DNA of 18,239 nt, from NCBI GenBank assembly GCA_022710665.1, contig JAKLGN010000009.1, positions 1 through 18,239 on the forward strand. Direction: 5' to 3'. The translations under genes were made by a program, and so were the position numbers. This stretch comes from Methanoregula sp. (lineage in GTDB: Archaea; Halobacteriota; Methanomicrobia; Methanomicrobiales; Methanospirillaceae). This document shows positions 1 to 6,641 of this stretch, one piece after another; positions within the stretch are counted from its first letter, which is position 1, and each line of letters opens with the position of its first letter. A model generated the notes under the pieces. The model ran no database searches. It saw only the letters and a program-made list of their open reading frames with translations, and had not been told where the DNA came from.

Positions 1-367
1 ACAAGGCAGCAGAAGGAGTACTCATCCGAAAAAAACTTTGAGGGAGATCGATCAGGATTATGGCAATTATCAGGGCAATGAAACTGAGTAGTACGGATTT
101 CAGAATCGGACTCTTTGCCGGAATCTTATCAAAATAACGAAGCAGGATATAACTGACACAGAATCCGATAATCATACCCATGGGTAAAGAGGCAACCCAG
201 ACGGTTTGAATGCTCCAGCCTGAATAAGCAGATCTATACTCCGCAGCGAGGGGAAGCAGGGAAGTTGCGATGGTGGTTGCCCAGAATACCAATCCTCCCC
301 CTGTAGTCAGTATGAACAGCATCTTTGAGAGGGTGGCAGGGGCTGCTTTTGGTATCTGGTTTGTCAT
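1..367 (-). CDS. Membrane protein of unknown function (3' part cut off by window edge)
   Basis: Reading leftward from an ATG at 367 the frame stays open for 122 codons to the window edge, so only the N-terminal part is present. The protein begins MTNQIPKAAPATLSKM and then shows three hydrophobic stretches: about residues 16-45, about 57-75 (PMGMIIGFCVSYILLRYF) and about 84-100 (VLLSFIALIIAIILI). This predicts an integral membrane protein. No family is recognised. It starts 84 bases downstream of the radical SAM stop codon and points the same way, so it could be the last gene of that operon or an independent unit; an AT-rich AATAAAATTT stretch lies about 22 bases before the start. No strong ribosome binding site is visible. 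That the gene is real rests on the long open frame with coherent hydrophobic pattern and an ordinary ATG start. Confidence 0.6.
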   Translation of the reverse strand, partial: MTNQIPKAAPATLSKMLFILTTGGGLVFWATTIATSLLPLAAEYRSAYSGWSIQTVWVASLPMGMIIGFCVSYILLRYFDKIPAKSPILKSVLLSFIALIIAIILIDLPQSFFRMSTPSAAL

Positions 368-451
368 TTGGGATTTCCAGTAATCTATCAAATTTTATTC
401 TTGTGTTCTGCCGTTATCACGATATCTCCTTTCCGGAAGCCCCGTTGGCGT

Positions 452-1558
452 TCATTCATGGCTGAAAAGTCCCTCCACCCATGCCCGGTTCGCCCGGAGG
501 GCACAGCCCCCTTTGGTCTCGGCAAGGACTTCCGGTGTCTCGCGGAGCCGGCCAAGCAGCCGGGAACGGAGCGCTTCCGCAAGCGGGACGTCAGTAAGAT
601 TCGCGTCCGAGTACGGGGCCGCAGGGCAGGGCTCAAGGCCACCAGACGGGTTCACGTGCACGAAGCCCCGGCCCGCTGCAAGGCACCCGCCGTACGTATC
701 CTCATCGCCAGGGAAACCGATGAAGAGCGCCGGGAAATTATGGTTGAAGTCCGCGAGCACGACCTGCAGGGTCTTCTTCTGCTCATGTGTCAGAATTAGG
801 GCGTTTGTCCCGTTCTGCATCGGCACATACTCGACGTACGTAAAGACCCGGACACCTGCCTTTCGCATCTCCTGCACAAAAGCATGATCCGTGACGCGGG
901 CGAAGTTCTCCTTTGTTGTCGTGACCGAGCAGCCGAAGAAGACGCCGCGTGCCTTCAGCCGGGCGGCAACGGCGAGGAGCCGGTCGAAGACACCACGCCC
1001 CCGGCGGGCGTCGGTCTCCTCGCGGAACCCCTCGAAGCTGATGACCGGCACGATGTTGTGGCACGCTGCGATCGCCGTGGCCGTTGTCTCGTCGATCAAC
1101 AGGCCGTTGGAAAAGACCGGGAAGAGGATGCTGGGATGGGCCCGTGCGAGCGCGAGGATCTCCTCCTTGCGGACGAGGGGTTCGCCCCCCGCGATAACGA
1201 TGACCGAGACGCCGAGTTCCGCGGCCTGGCTGACTGCGGATGCAAGAACTGACGGGCTCATCTCTGCCGCAGGTTTCTCCTCCCGGCCGTGCATGTAGCA
1301 GCCGGCACACGTGAGGTTGCAGCGTGAGGTGATGCTGAGGATCATGACCGGCGGGACGAGAAGGCCCTGCTGCTCAAGCCGCTTCCGGATCACCGCCGCC
1401 TTCTTCTGGTAATGGAGGATGACCGAGCCGGTGATGAAGAGAGCCGGGTCCTGCCCGATGATACGGACTGCCTGGGCTATCGTCTCGCCGATGGTCTGGT
1501 TGAACGTGTCCCGGTACCGGTTGTCCGGTACCGGGAATCCAGCCTGCCTGTTTGTCAT
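452..1558 (-). CDS. Radical SAM protein with C-terminal cysteines
   Basis: The protein has 368 residues from the ATG at 1558. The radical SAM motif CX3CX2C is Cys80, Cys84 and Cys87 (SRCNLTCAGCYMH). GGEP at 124-127 matches the SAM-binding glycine motif, and a TIM-barrel-like series of strands follows (SNG near 150, ISFEG near 174). Cys292, Cys311 and Cys352 (GGCLAAG, EPCPAAP, GGCALRA) form a C-terminal set resembling a SPASM- or Twitch-type auxiliary Fe-S site, though I cannot assign the exact class. The frame is open further upstream, but the start at 1558 is chosen because GGAAGGAG precedes it and its ATG overlaps the previous stop (ATGA, 1555-1558). It is the last gene of the coupled redox operon, whose flavodoxin/ferredoxin proteins could supply the electron that starts radical SAM chemistry. 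The substrate is unknown; peptide or cofactor modification is possible. Confidence 0.88.
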   Translation of the reverse strand: MTNRQAGFPVPDNRYRDTFNQTIGETIAQAVRIIGQDPALFITGSVILHYQKKAAVIRKRLEQQGLLVPPVMILSITSRCNLTCAGCYMHGREEKPAAEMSPSVLASAVSQAAELGVSVIVIAGGEPLVRKEEILALARAHPSILFPVFSNGLLIDETTATAIAACHNIVPVISFEGFREETDARRGRGVFDRLLAVAARLKARGVFFGCSVTTTKENFARVTDHAFVQEMRKAGVRVFTYVEYVPMQNGTNALILTHEQKKTLQVVLADFNHNFPALFIGFPGDEDTYGGCLAAGRGFVHVNPSGGLEPCPAAPYSDANLTDVPLAEALRSRLLGRLRETPEVLAETKGGCALRANRAWVEGLFSHE

Positions 1559-2166
1559 GCGGTACTCCTTCCGCGACCGCGGGAAAGGGATACGATCGCC
1601 ACGCCGGCAAGTGCCGCGAAAAAGGTGATGAAACTGATAGCCGAAAAGAGGAACTTGACGGCATACATGATACTGACAAACCATGCAACGAAATCGAGCC
1701 GGGCAGGGTAGGTAAGGAGGAGAGTGATGACCCCCGCGTTCTCAGCGTAGTCCGCGGCTGCTGCGAGCACCGGCGCAAGGTTCAGCAGGAGCCAGGGGCT
1801 GCCCTCCGGCAGCAGGCGGGAAAGCCCCCACGAGATCCCGAGTGCAAGGAAGAGACCATACGTGAACGGGAAGACGAGGTCGAGCGGCACGATGTGGGTC
1901 AGGTCAAACGCCCGGCCGGACCGCCCGAGAGCATCAAGTACTGCATAGACTTGCGAAGGGCTTGTGGTGAAGGTCATGTCAAGTATTGTCGCTCCTCCCG
2001 TGATCTCGTGCAATTGTGCGAGCCCGAACGGCTTTCCGTTGATGAGGGCTGCGGCAATCAGCCAGAGACCCATGGTTGCAAGCACTGCTTTTCCGGTTGC
2101 CATCCCGCGGATGGCACCGGATAACCGGCAGGCAGGGCAGCCATTCCTGCGACATAAATCCGTCAT
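1555..2166 (-). CDS. Integral membrane protein of the redox operon
   Basis: The protein has 203 residues with four to five predicted membrane segments: about 22-42, about 93-116 (LDLVFPFTYGLFLALGISW), about 124-150, about 158-175 and about 180-197. Conserved-looking pieces include ITGGATILDM, LDLVFPFTYG and ADYAENAGVITLLLTYP. The acidic ADYAEN pair between helices might be functional. I know similar unnamed bacterial and archaeal membrane proteins by pattern, but no function. The start at 2166 overlaps the preceding gene's stop (ATGA). An internal ATG at 2103, just before the first helix, is an alternative that would remove a cysteine-bearing leader (LCRRNGCPAC). That leader has CX4CX2C spacing and could be chance. 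The stop overlaps the radical SAM start, so the two are translationally coupled. A role as membrane partner or substrate of the radical SAM enzyme is inference. Confidence 0.82.
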   Translation of the reverse strand: MTDLCRRNGCPACRLSGAIRGMATGKAVLATMGLWLIAAALINGKPFGLAQLHEITGGATILDMTFTTSPSQVYAVLDALGRSGRAFDLTHIVPLDLVFPFTYGLFLALGISWGLSRLLPEGSPWLLLNLAPVLAAAADYAENAGVITLLLTYPARLDFVAWFVSIMYAVKFLFSAISFITFFAALAGVAIVSLSRGRGRSTA

Positions 2167-2966
2167 GAACCGCCCCGCTGGGCTTTCATGTCTTCAACCG
2201 TCAGGTCCGGGTGCAGGTACCTTCCCCGTCCTTTCGTTCCCTTCATTGTGTTCAGCTGGATCGCCTCGGCCGGGCAGAAGTGGAGGCAGGCGCAGCAGAG
2301 CTCGCAGGTATGGTGCCAGGACGGCCTCTCCTTTACCATCGTGATGTTTCCTACCGGGCAGACCTTTGCGCAGGTACCGCAGGCTGTGCAGGTGTCCTCG
2401 ACAGCGAATGAGTTGTCCATGGTATGGACATTTTTGATAAACGGCGGGTAGAGGAGGCATCTCATCAGGGATGATACGGGGGAGATGCCGGGCGGTACGG
2501 TGATTCCCTGGTCGATGGTCTGTGCAATGATGGCAAATTGTCGGTCTGCCGCTTTCAGGATTGCATCCTTCTTTCCTCCTTCCGGAGGCCGCCCGACCGG
2601 AGGAAAATTCCCGGGCATCTTCACGGCAAAGGCTGCATCGAGTTTCCTGCCCTGCCCCTTCTGGAAGATCCCGTTCAGCTGGTGGAGAGCCGATACTCCC
2701 GTTCCTCCCATGGTGACGATAGCAAAGGTATAGCCTGCCCGGGACAGGTTGAGCCGTTCCGCAAATTCAGCCATTATGCGGGGGACACCGGCATCATACA
2801 CGGGACTGACGATCCCGACACGGTCTGAGGCCGGGACAACCCGTTCCGGCCTCTGTACCAGCGATGCAACCGGCACCAGTTCGGTGTTTCCCAGCGCTGC
2901 TGCGATCTTCCTTGCAGCAGCGAGGGAGTTGCCGGTGCCGGTGAAGTAGTAGATGATCGTCTTCAT
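2163..2966 (-). CDS. EFR1-type flavodoxin/2[4Fe-4S] ferredoxin fusion protein (copy 2)
   Basis: The protein has 267 residues in two parts. Residues 1-150 are flavodoxin-like, with the FMN phosphate loop TGTGNS at 9-14 and a second glycine-rich loop (MGGTGVSA, about 86-93). A bacterial-type ferredoxin region follows, with two full CX2CX2CX3C motifs: Cys193/196/199/203 and Cys221/224/227/231. These would bind two [4Fe-4S] clusters. This architecture is that of the EFR1 family of flavodoxin-ferredoxins, proteins expected to move electrons between flavin and Fe-S centres in the cytoplasm. An extra cysteine (225) sits inside the second motif. The gene overlaps both neighbours by 4 bases (ATGA at each end) and is a tandem paralogue of the gene just upstream. 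The redox partners are not known; the radical SAM enzyme two genes downstream is one candidate. Confidence 0.93.
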   Translation of the reverse strand: MKTIIYYFTGTGNSLAAARKIAAALGNTELVPVASLVQRPERVVPASDRVGIVSPVYDAGVPRIMAEFAERLNLSRAGYTFAIVTMGGTGVSALHQLNGIFQKGQGRKLDAAFAVKMPGNFPPVGRPPEGGKKDAILKAADRQFAIIAQTIDQGITVPPGISPVSSLMRCLLYPPFIKNVHTMDNSFAVEDTCTACGTCAKVCPVGNITMVKERPSWHHTCELCCACLHFCPAEAIQLNTMKGTKGRGRYLHPDLTVEDMKAQRGGS

Positions 2967-3766
2967 GGTTCTTTTTCCCCATGGAGTTTCAGTTCGGCAA
3001 CAGTAATATCCGGGTTCCGGTACCGCACCCGTTTTTCCGTCCTTGCACCTGCCTGGATGGCCTGCACCGGGCAGTTATGGATGCACCCGCAGCAGAGTTC
3101 ACAATGGTGTTTCCAGACAGGTTTACCATCGATCATTTCAATATTATCGGCCGGGCAGACTGCTGCACACGTCCTGCAGGAAGTGCACTGGTCATTCACC
3201 GTGAATTTTTTGTCATCAGTATGGACATGGGAGGCGAACCACGGGTAGATCAGGGTATACAGCACGCGAGATACAAGCGAAGAGGGCAATTTGCCGCTCT
3301 CGCACCTGCTGACCGGTCCGGTTATAACAGCGATCTCTGCGTCTGCCCTTGCGAGGATCTCTTTTTGTTCTTTTCCTTTCGGGGATTCATACATCAGGAT
3401 ATAATTACCGGGCATGGCGACGCCGAATCCTGCATCAAGTCCCCGTCCCTGCCGCTTCCGGATGAGAGAGTCGAGCTGCCGGAGCGCTGCGGACTCCCCG
3501 CCCCCGCCATGGGTGATAACGGCAAAGACATACTTACCAGCACCAGCATCCAGACGTCCTGCAAATTCAGCCACCATCACGGGCAGGCCGGAAAAATAGA
3601 CCGGGCACACAATCCCAATCCGTTCTGCAGGGGGAAGGATAACCCCGGTCGTCTTCTGCAGTGAAGCTACCGGGACCAGCTCGCAGTTCCCCAGGGTGGC
3701 AGCGATCTTCTTTGCAGCCGCGAGCGAGTTGCCGGTGCCGCTGAAGTAGTAAATGATCGTCTTCAC
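2963..3766 (-). CDS. EFR1-type flavodoxin/2[4Fe-4S] ferredoxin fusion protein (copy 1)
   Basis: The protein has 267 residues, exactly the length of its downstream paralogue, and opens almost identically (MKTIIYYF, then SGTGNSLAAAKKIA). The flavodoxin-like part covers about 1-150, with the FMN loop SGTGNS at 9-14 and a glycine-rich HGGGGES loop near 86-92. The ferredoxin part has Cys194/197/200/204 and Cys222/225/228/232, both complete CX2CX2CX3C sets for [4Fe-4S] clusters. The start codon is GTG, overlapping the stop of the flavodoxin gene by 4 bases (GTGA, 3763-3766). Its own stop overlaps the ATG of copy 2. Identity between the copies is highest in the first 35 residues and around the cluster motifs and lower in between. 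This suggests a duplication followed by a change of partner or potential. Confidence 0.93.
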   Translation of the reverse strand: MKTIIYYFSGTGNSLAAAKKIAATLGNCELVPVASLQKTTGVILPPAERIGIVCPVYFSGLPVMVAEFAGRLDAGAGKYVFAVITHGGGGESAALRQLDSLIRKRQGRGLDAGFGVAMPGNYILMYESPKGKEQKEILARADAEIAVITGPVSRCESGKLPSSLVSRVLYTLIYPWFASHVHTDDKKFTVNDQCTSCRTCAAVCPADNIEMIDGKPVWKHHCELCCGCIHNCPVQAIQAGARTEKRVRYRNPDITVAELKLHGEKEP

Positions 3767-4248
3767 GGAATACTCCCCGCTGCCTGTATCGCAGATATCA
3801 TCGCGCTGATCCGGTCCCGGTCCGTTATAGCATGTCTGTCGAACACGAATTCGCTGCGGACCGTCACACCTTTTGACGCAAGGGCGTTCTTTATAATCGG
3901 CAGAGTCTCCCCCCCGTCTTTCCCGCAGGTTGCAAAGATCACCGCTGTTTTACCCCTGCAGCCTTCGAGCGCTGCAACCGCTGCATTGATCGCAGGCGTT
4001 GCCCTTCCTGCCCAGACCGGGGTGCCGATGACGATGACATCAGCGGCTGCAACATCGACCGTTTCCGGTTCGATGGGATCGCACATGCCCTTCATTGCCC
4101 GGTAACAGCCAAGGGTGTACGCCGTAAGCCGGGAATAGTCACGGGTCAATTTCACTTCAACGAGGTCTCCCCCGAAGGCTGCGTGGACGTTCTCAGCCAC
4201 GCTCCGGGTGTTCCCGGAATAGGAGTGGTAAATAATAATGGTCTTCAT
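3763..4248 (-). CDS. Flavodoxin (short-chain, FMN-binding)
   Basis: The protein has 161 residues, a normal flavodoxin length. The phosphate-binding loop is HSYSGNTR (8-15). A strand and loop typical of the isoalloxazine site follow as VIVIGTPVWAGRATPAIN, and another is VIFATCGKDGGE. It should be a soluble one- or two-electron carrier. It resembles the C-terminal domain of the regulator encoded immediately upstream, sharing CDPIEPE, IGTPVWA, PAINAAV and TLPI/ALPI blocks in the same order, so the two arose by duplication. The start is the ATG at 4248, only 4 bases after the regulator's stop (4253-4255), with GTGATGTG just before it as a possible ribosome binding site. Its stop overlaps the GTG of the next gene. 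Partners are unknown; operon position points to the EFR1-type proteins and the radical SAM enzyme. Confidence 0.92.
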   Translation of the reverse strand: MKTIIIYHSYSGNTRSVAENVHAAFGGDLVEVKLTRDYSRLTAYTLGCYRAMKGMCDPIEPETVDVAAADVIVIGTPVWAGRATPAINAAVAALEGCRGKTAVIFATCGKDGGETLPIIKNALASKGVTVRSEFVFDRHAITDRDRISAMISAIQAAGSIP

Positions 4249-4252
4249 GATT

Positions 4253-5161
4253 TCACATCACGTTCATCCTATTGATCTCCTGGTTTTTTTTATCAACGAA
4301 CGACCTCACGGGGTCTGAGCCCAGGATCTGCCGGAGCAGTTCGCCCCCGGCATCCGGGTTCTTCGTGTCCTGTGCATCCAGCGAGATCTCTGCCATGATC
4401 CTGACTCCGCGCTCTGATAACGCTTTACTGAGTATGGGCAGGGCTTCCCCGGGCTGGTTGGAGCAGGTCGAAAAGATCACGGCCATCTTTCCCTCGCAGC
4501 CTTTGAGCGCCCGGACCGCTGCATTGATTGCCGGCGACGGCTTCCATGCCCAGACCGGTGTTCCGATGATCAGGAAATCGTAGCCCGAGACATCGATCAC
4601 CTCCGGCTCGATTGGGTCGCAGGCCTCCTTCCGCGAGTGCAGGACACCCGTTGTGTAGACAGAGAACGAGGAATACGGGTTCTTTGTCTTCACCTCGATG
4701 AGATCGCACCCGCTGGCATTCCCTATGCCCTCAGCAACGCCCCTTGTTATGCCGGAGTACGAGTAGAATATCACACAGGCCCTGATAACGCGGTCGCGGG
4801 TAGTCCTCCGGAGCATCTCCCGGTTGCAGTTTGCCATCACGGTCGAATGCAAAAGCTCAAAATGTTTTTTGAACTCCACCACCCGGTCGCGGTTGACAGT
4901 GTAAAAGATGTAGAACCCTTCGCGGCGGGACTCTACGAGCCCCTCGGCCTTGAGCGTTTTTAAGTGCTGTGAGACCGCGGGCTGGGAAACTTTCAGCCGG
5001 GCCGCAAGTTCGGAGACGCCAAGCGTCCCGCTCGTGTCGGTTGACAGAAGGAAGACTATCTGGAGCCTAGTCAAGTCGCCGAGAGCCTTAAACGTTGAGG
5101 CCATCTGCGGGACGATCTCACAGAGTTTGGTACATACTTCACATTTGTTGCAGGGCTCCAT
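4253..5161 (-). CDS. ArsR-type winged-helix regulator fused to a flavodoxin domain
   Basis: The protein has 302 residues from the ATG at 5161. Residues 4-14 hold a CX2CX2CX3C motif (Cys4, 7, 10, 14), the spacing of a [4Fe-4S] ferredoxin site. Residues 20-105 are an ArsR/SmtB-like winged helix: FKALGDLTRLQIV, then LGVSELAARLKVSQPAVSQ with the recognition helix near 59-71, then the wing ESRREGFYIFYTVN. Residues 127-285 form a flavodoxin-like domain (YSYSGITR loop, IGTPVWAWKPSPAIN, CSNQPGEALP) closely related to the next gene. In its phosphate loop Asn is replaced by Ile (SGITR against SGNTR), so FMN binding is not certain. A GTG at 5191 in frame lies inside the operator palindrome and is less likely as start. 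The protein is probably an autoregulator that senses redox state or metal and leads the six-gene operon. The three-part architecture is plainly visible; the sensing role is inferred. Confidence 0.9.
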   Translation of the reverse strand: MEPCNKCEVCTKLCEIVPQMASTFKALGDLTRLQIVFLLSTDTSGTLGVSELAARLKVSQPAVSQHLKTLKAEGLVESRREGFYIFYTVNRDRVVEFKKHFELLHSTVMANCNREMLRRTTRDRVIRACVIFYSYSGITRGVAEGIGNASGCDLIEVKTKNPYSSFSVYTTGVLHSRKEACDPIEPEVIDVSGYDFLIIGTPVWAWKPSPAINAAVRALKGCEGKMAVIFSTCSNQPGEALPILSKALSERGVRIMAEISLDAQDTKNPDAGGELLRQILGSDPVRSFVDKKNQEINRMNVM

Positions 5162-5170
5162 GGAATTCTG

Positions 5171-5198
5171 TATAAGTGTTTGCTTATACACTTATATG
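5171..5198 (-). promoter_or_regulatory. Promoter with overlapping operator palindrome for the redox operon
   Basis: A perfect 9-bp inverted repeat, TATAAGTGT at 5171-5179 and ACACTTATA at 5188-5196 with an 8-base spacer, sits directly in front of the regulator start. On the minus strand the distal arm overlaps a TATA-like box (CATATAAG, 5191-5198), preceded by an A-rich possible BRE. A TATA box here predicts a transcript start about 7-9 bases before the ATG at 5161. That fits the absence of a Shine-Dalgarno sequence (nearly leaderless). A dimeric ArsR-type protein bound here would block TBP/TFB, so autorepression is the natural reading. Confidence 0.65.
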
Positions 5199-5254
5199 TT
5201 TTGTGTGGAGCCTTTCCCAGGATTCGTCCCGAAGCCCGAAAAGGGAAGCAGAGG

Positions 5255-5449
5255 TTATTTCTTGACAATGAGCTTGTGCGCAGCCTTGTCAACCTTGTAC
5301 GATTTTGGTTTGTCGAGAAGGTCCAGCGCGTTGATCTTCATGTCGATGAGTTCCTGGTAATTGAATGACTCGTACTTCTTCTCGCCTTTCTCTTCCCAGA
5401 AAACGACAATGCCGTTCTCCATCTTTTTGCTGCTGATGATGTCATGCAT
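5255..5449 (-). CDS. Small hypothetical protein (64 residues)
   Basis: A 64-codon frame runs from the ATG at 5449 to a stop at 5255. The product is charged and soluble, rich in Lys, Glu and Asp, with no membrane segment and no cysteine. Its middle part (KKYESFNYQELIDMKINALDL) looks like a strand followed by an amphipathic helix. I do not recognise a family. It ends about 60 bases before the promoter of the redox operon and reads the same way. The intervening DNA carries that operon's own TATA box and operator, so it is probably a separate unit. No strong ribosome binding site is seen, and an internal ATG at 5422 is a possible alternative start. Amino-acid composition and the absence of a better overlapping frame favour a real gene. 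Confidence 0.55.
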   Translation of the reverse strand: MHDIISSKKMENGIVVFWEEKGEKKYESFNYQELIDMKINALDLLDKPKSYKVDKAAHKLIVKK

Positions 5450-6641
5450 ACAGTCCGATTGGAGAGCGAGGTAATGAACGTTACGACCGGAACAAAACGT
5501 GAGACTGAAAATTCCGGAAAATTGTGCCCGATCCGGCCACCGGGATCCAGAAAACGTTCACGAAATACTGTGATTCTAGGTTTTTTACTCTCTCAATTAT
5601 TTGGATGAACGCCACCGCACCTGAAAGGGGCGCCACCGCGGGGGGGTCATTACCAGGAGCATTTGTAATACACGGGACTGCCCCACCATGCCTCGAAGAG
5701 GCCCTGAGGCAGGGAGCCCTAATATATGCGATTTTCATTGTTCCGGTGTGAATTTAAAAAATTCACGTCCGTTTCTAAAGTGCAAATTCAATAAAACAGA
5801 GGGTGATTTCCCGGATTTATTGGTAAAAAAACTTACAGGAAAAACCGACAAAATTTTTAAAAAATTATTTTCCCGAAATTCTTCTTGGTAAATTTCATTA
5901 ACCACCCCACTGCAGCAGGAATCCCCGCCTTAACCACCAACGTCGCAAGAGCTATTCTCCGACGGCAAACCCGCCTCACAGCATGCCTGCATTGCCAAAA
6001 TAGGCTTAAATTGAGCCGCATATAATCCCCTCCGGACCCCCGTATTGCGTTTTAGAGAGCCTTTTTTTTAGACACCTGCCATTTGTCCAGATCCCTTGTC
6101 AAAATGGAAAATCAACCCAGATCATAAAAACGGCGGAATGAACTCCGTTTGCAGAAACAACACCATATAGACTGCCGATGGAATCCGGGCGTTTTTCAGG
6201 GTTTTTTAAAAATGCCCCTTTTGGCAAACCGGGCATTATAAGCGGAGATCAGGGTCGCAGACCCCATATTGGCATACTCTCCGGATCCAGGGTGTGGCGG
6301 TATTCCCGGTGATGAACAGGAAGGATTCGGTAGGAAAAACTGAAGAAAAACAGTAATTACTGTGAAATGTTAAGAGCCGTTCTGGAATAATTTTTTATTT
6401 TCTCGTGAACCGGTAAATAATTTAAAAAAATATTTCCGGAACATTTTCCAGAAAAATCTAACCGGTTCTGGAATTTTCTTTCAGAAAACCCGGCCCGGAA
6501 ATAAATGGGAACATTTTTCACTATATGTGAACAAACCGCAGAAAAAAGGAAACCGTTATCGGGTGCAATACCTGATGACTTCTGACGGACTTTGATCGAG
6601 GCAATAAAAAATTACAGGGCCATGATAACAAAAAACAACGG
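5450..6641. other. 1.2-kb AT-rich intergenic region
   Basis: I see no convincing gene here. The stretch contains repeat copy A (5572-5755), a perfect GTGAATTT/AAATTCAC inverted repeat (5748-5766), a GGCT/AGCC hairpin near 6002-6016, a 14-base palindrome ACAGTAATTACTGT (6350-6363) and a GAACCGGT/ACCGGTTC inverted repeat (about 6406-6468). Its last 100 bases may hold the decayed front of the acetyltransferase gene. Open frames over 5481-5751 on both strands coincide with the GC-rich repeat and look accidental. Confidence 0.6.
5572..5755 (+). repeat. Structured repeat, copy A
   Basis: This is one of three related GC-rich elements in the window. An outer stem CCACCGC (5612-5618)/GCGGGGG (5638-5644) has one mismatch. 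An alternative inner hairpin is CGCACC (5616-5621)/GGGGCG (5627-5632). A middle stem is CACGG (5671-5675)/CCATG (5686-5690), again with one mismatch. A third hairpin is CCCT (5702-5705)/AGGG (5711-5714). The copy ends with TTCATTGTTCCGGTGTGAA (5734-5752). The order and spacing match copies B and C while the reading frames do not, so a structured RNA or non-coding mobile repeat is more likely than a gene. The left end (shared GATTC) is approximate. Confidence 0.65.

Noticed and set aside
1559..1684. N-terminal extension of the radical SAM protein by 42 residues
   Set aside because: It overlaps the membrane-protein gene deeply; ATG 1558 has a good GGAAGGAG site and the same ATGA overlap as its neighbours.
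5481..5751. Open frames on both strands across repeat copy A, one of 75 residues with a Pro/Ala-rich product
   Set aside because: The same element at 9.5 kb has stops in that frame, so the coding potential is not conserved; GC-rich hairpins create open frames by chance.
6308..6344. GTGATGA and CTGA boxes resembling half of a C/D-box guide RNA
   Set aside because: Only one C-like and one D-like box are present, with no C'/D' pair at suitable spacing. The same was true at 16618-16650.
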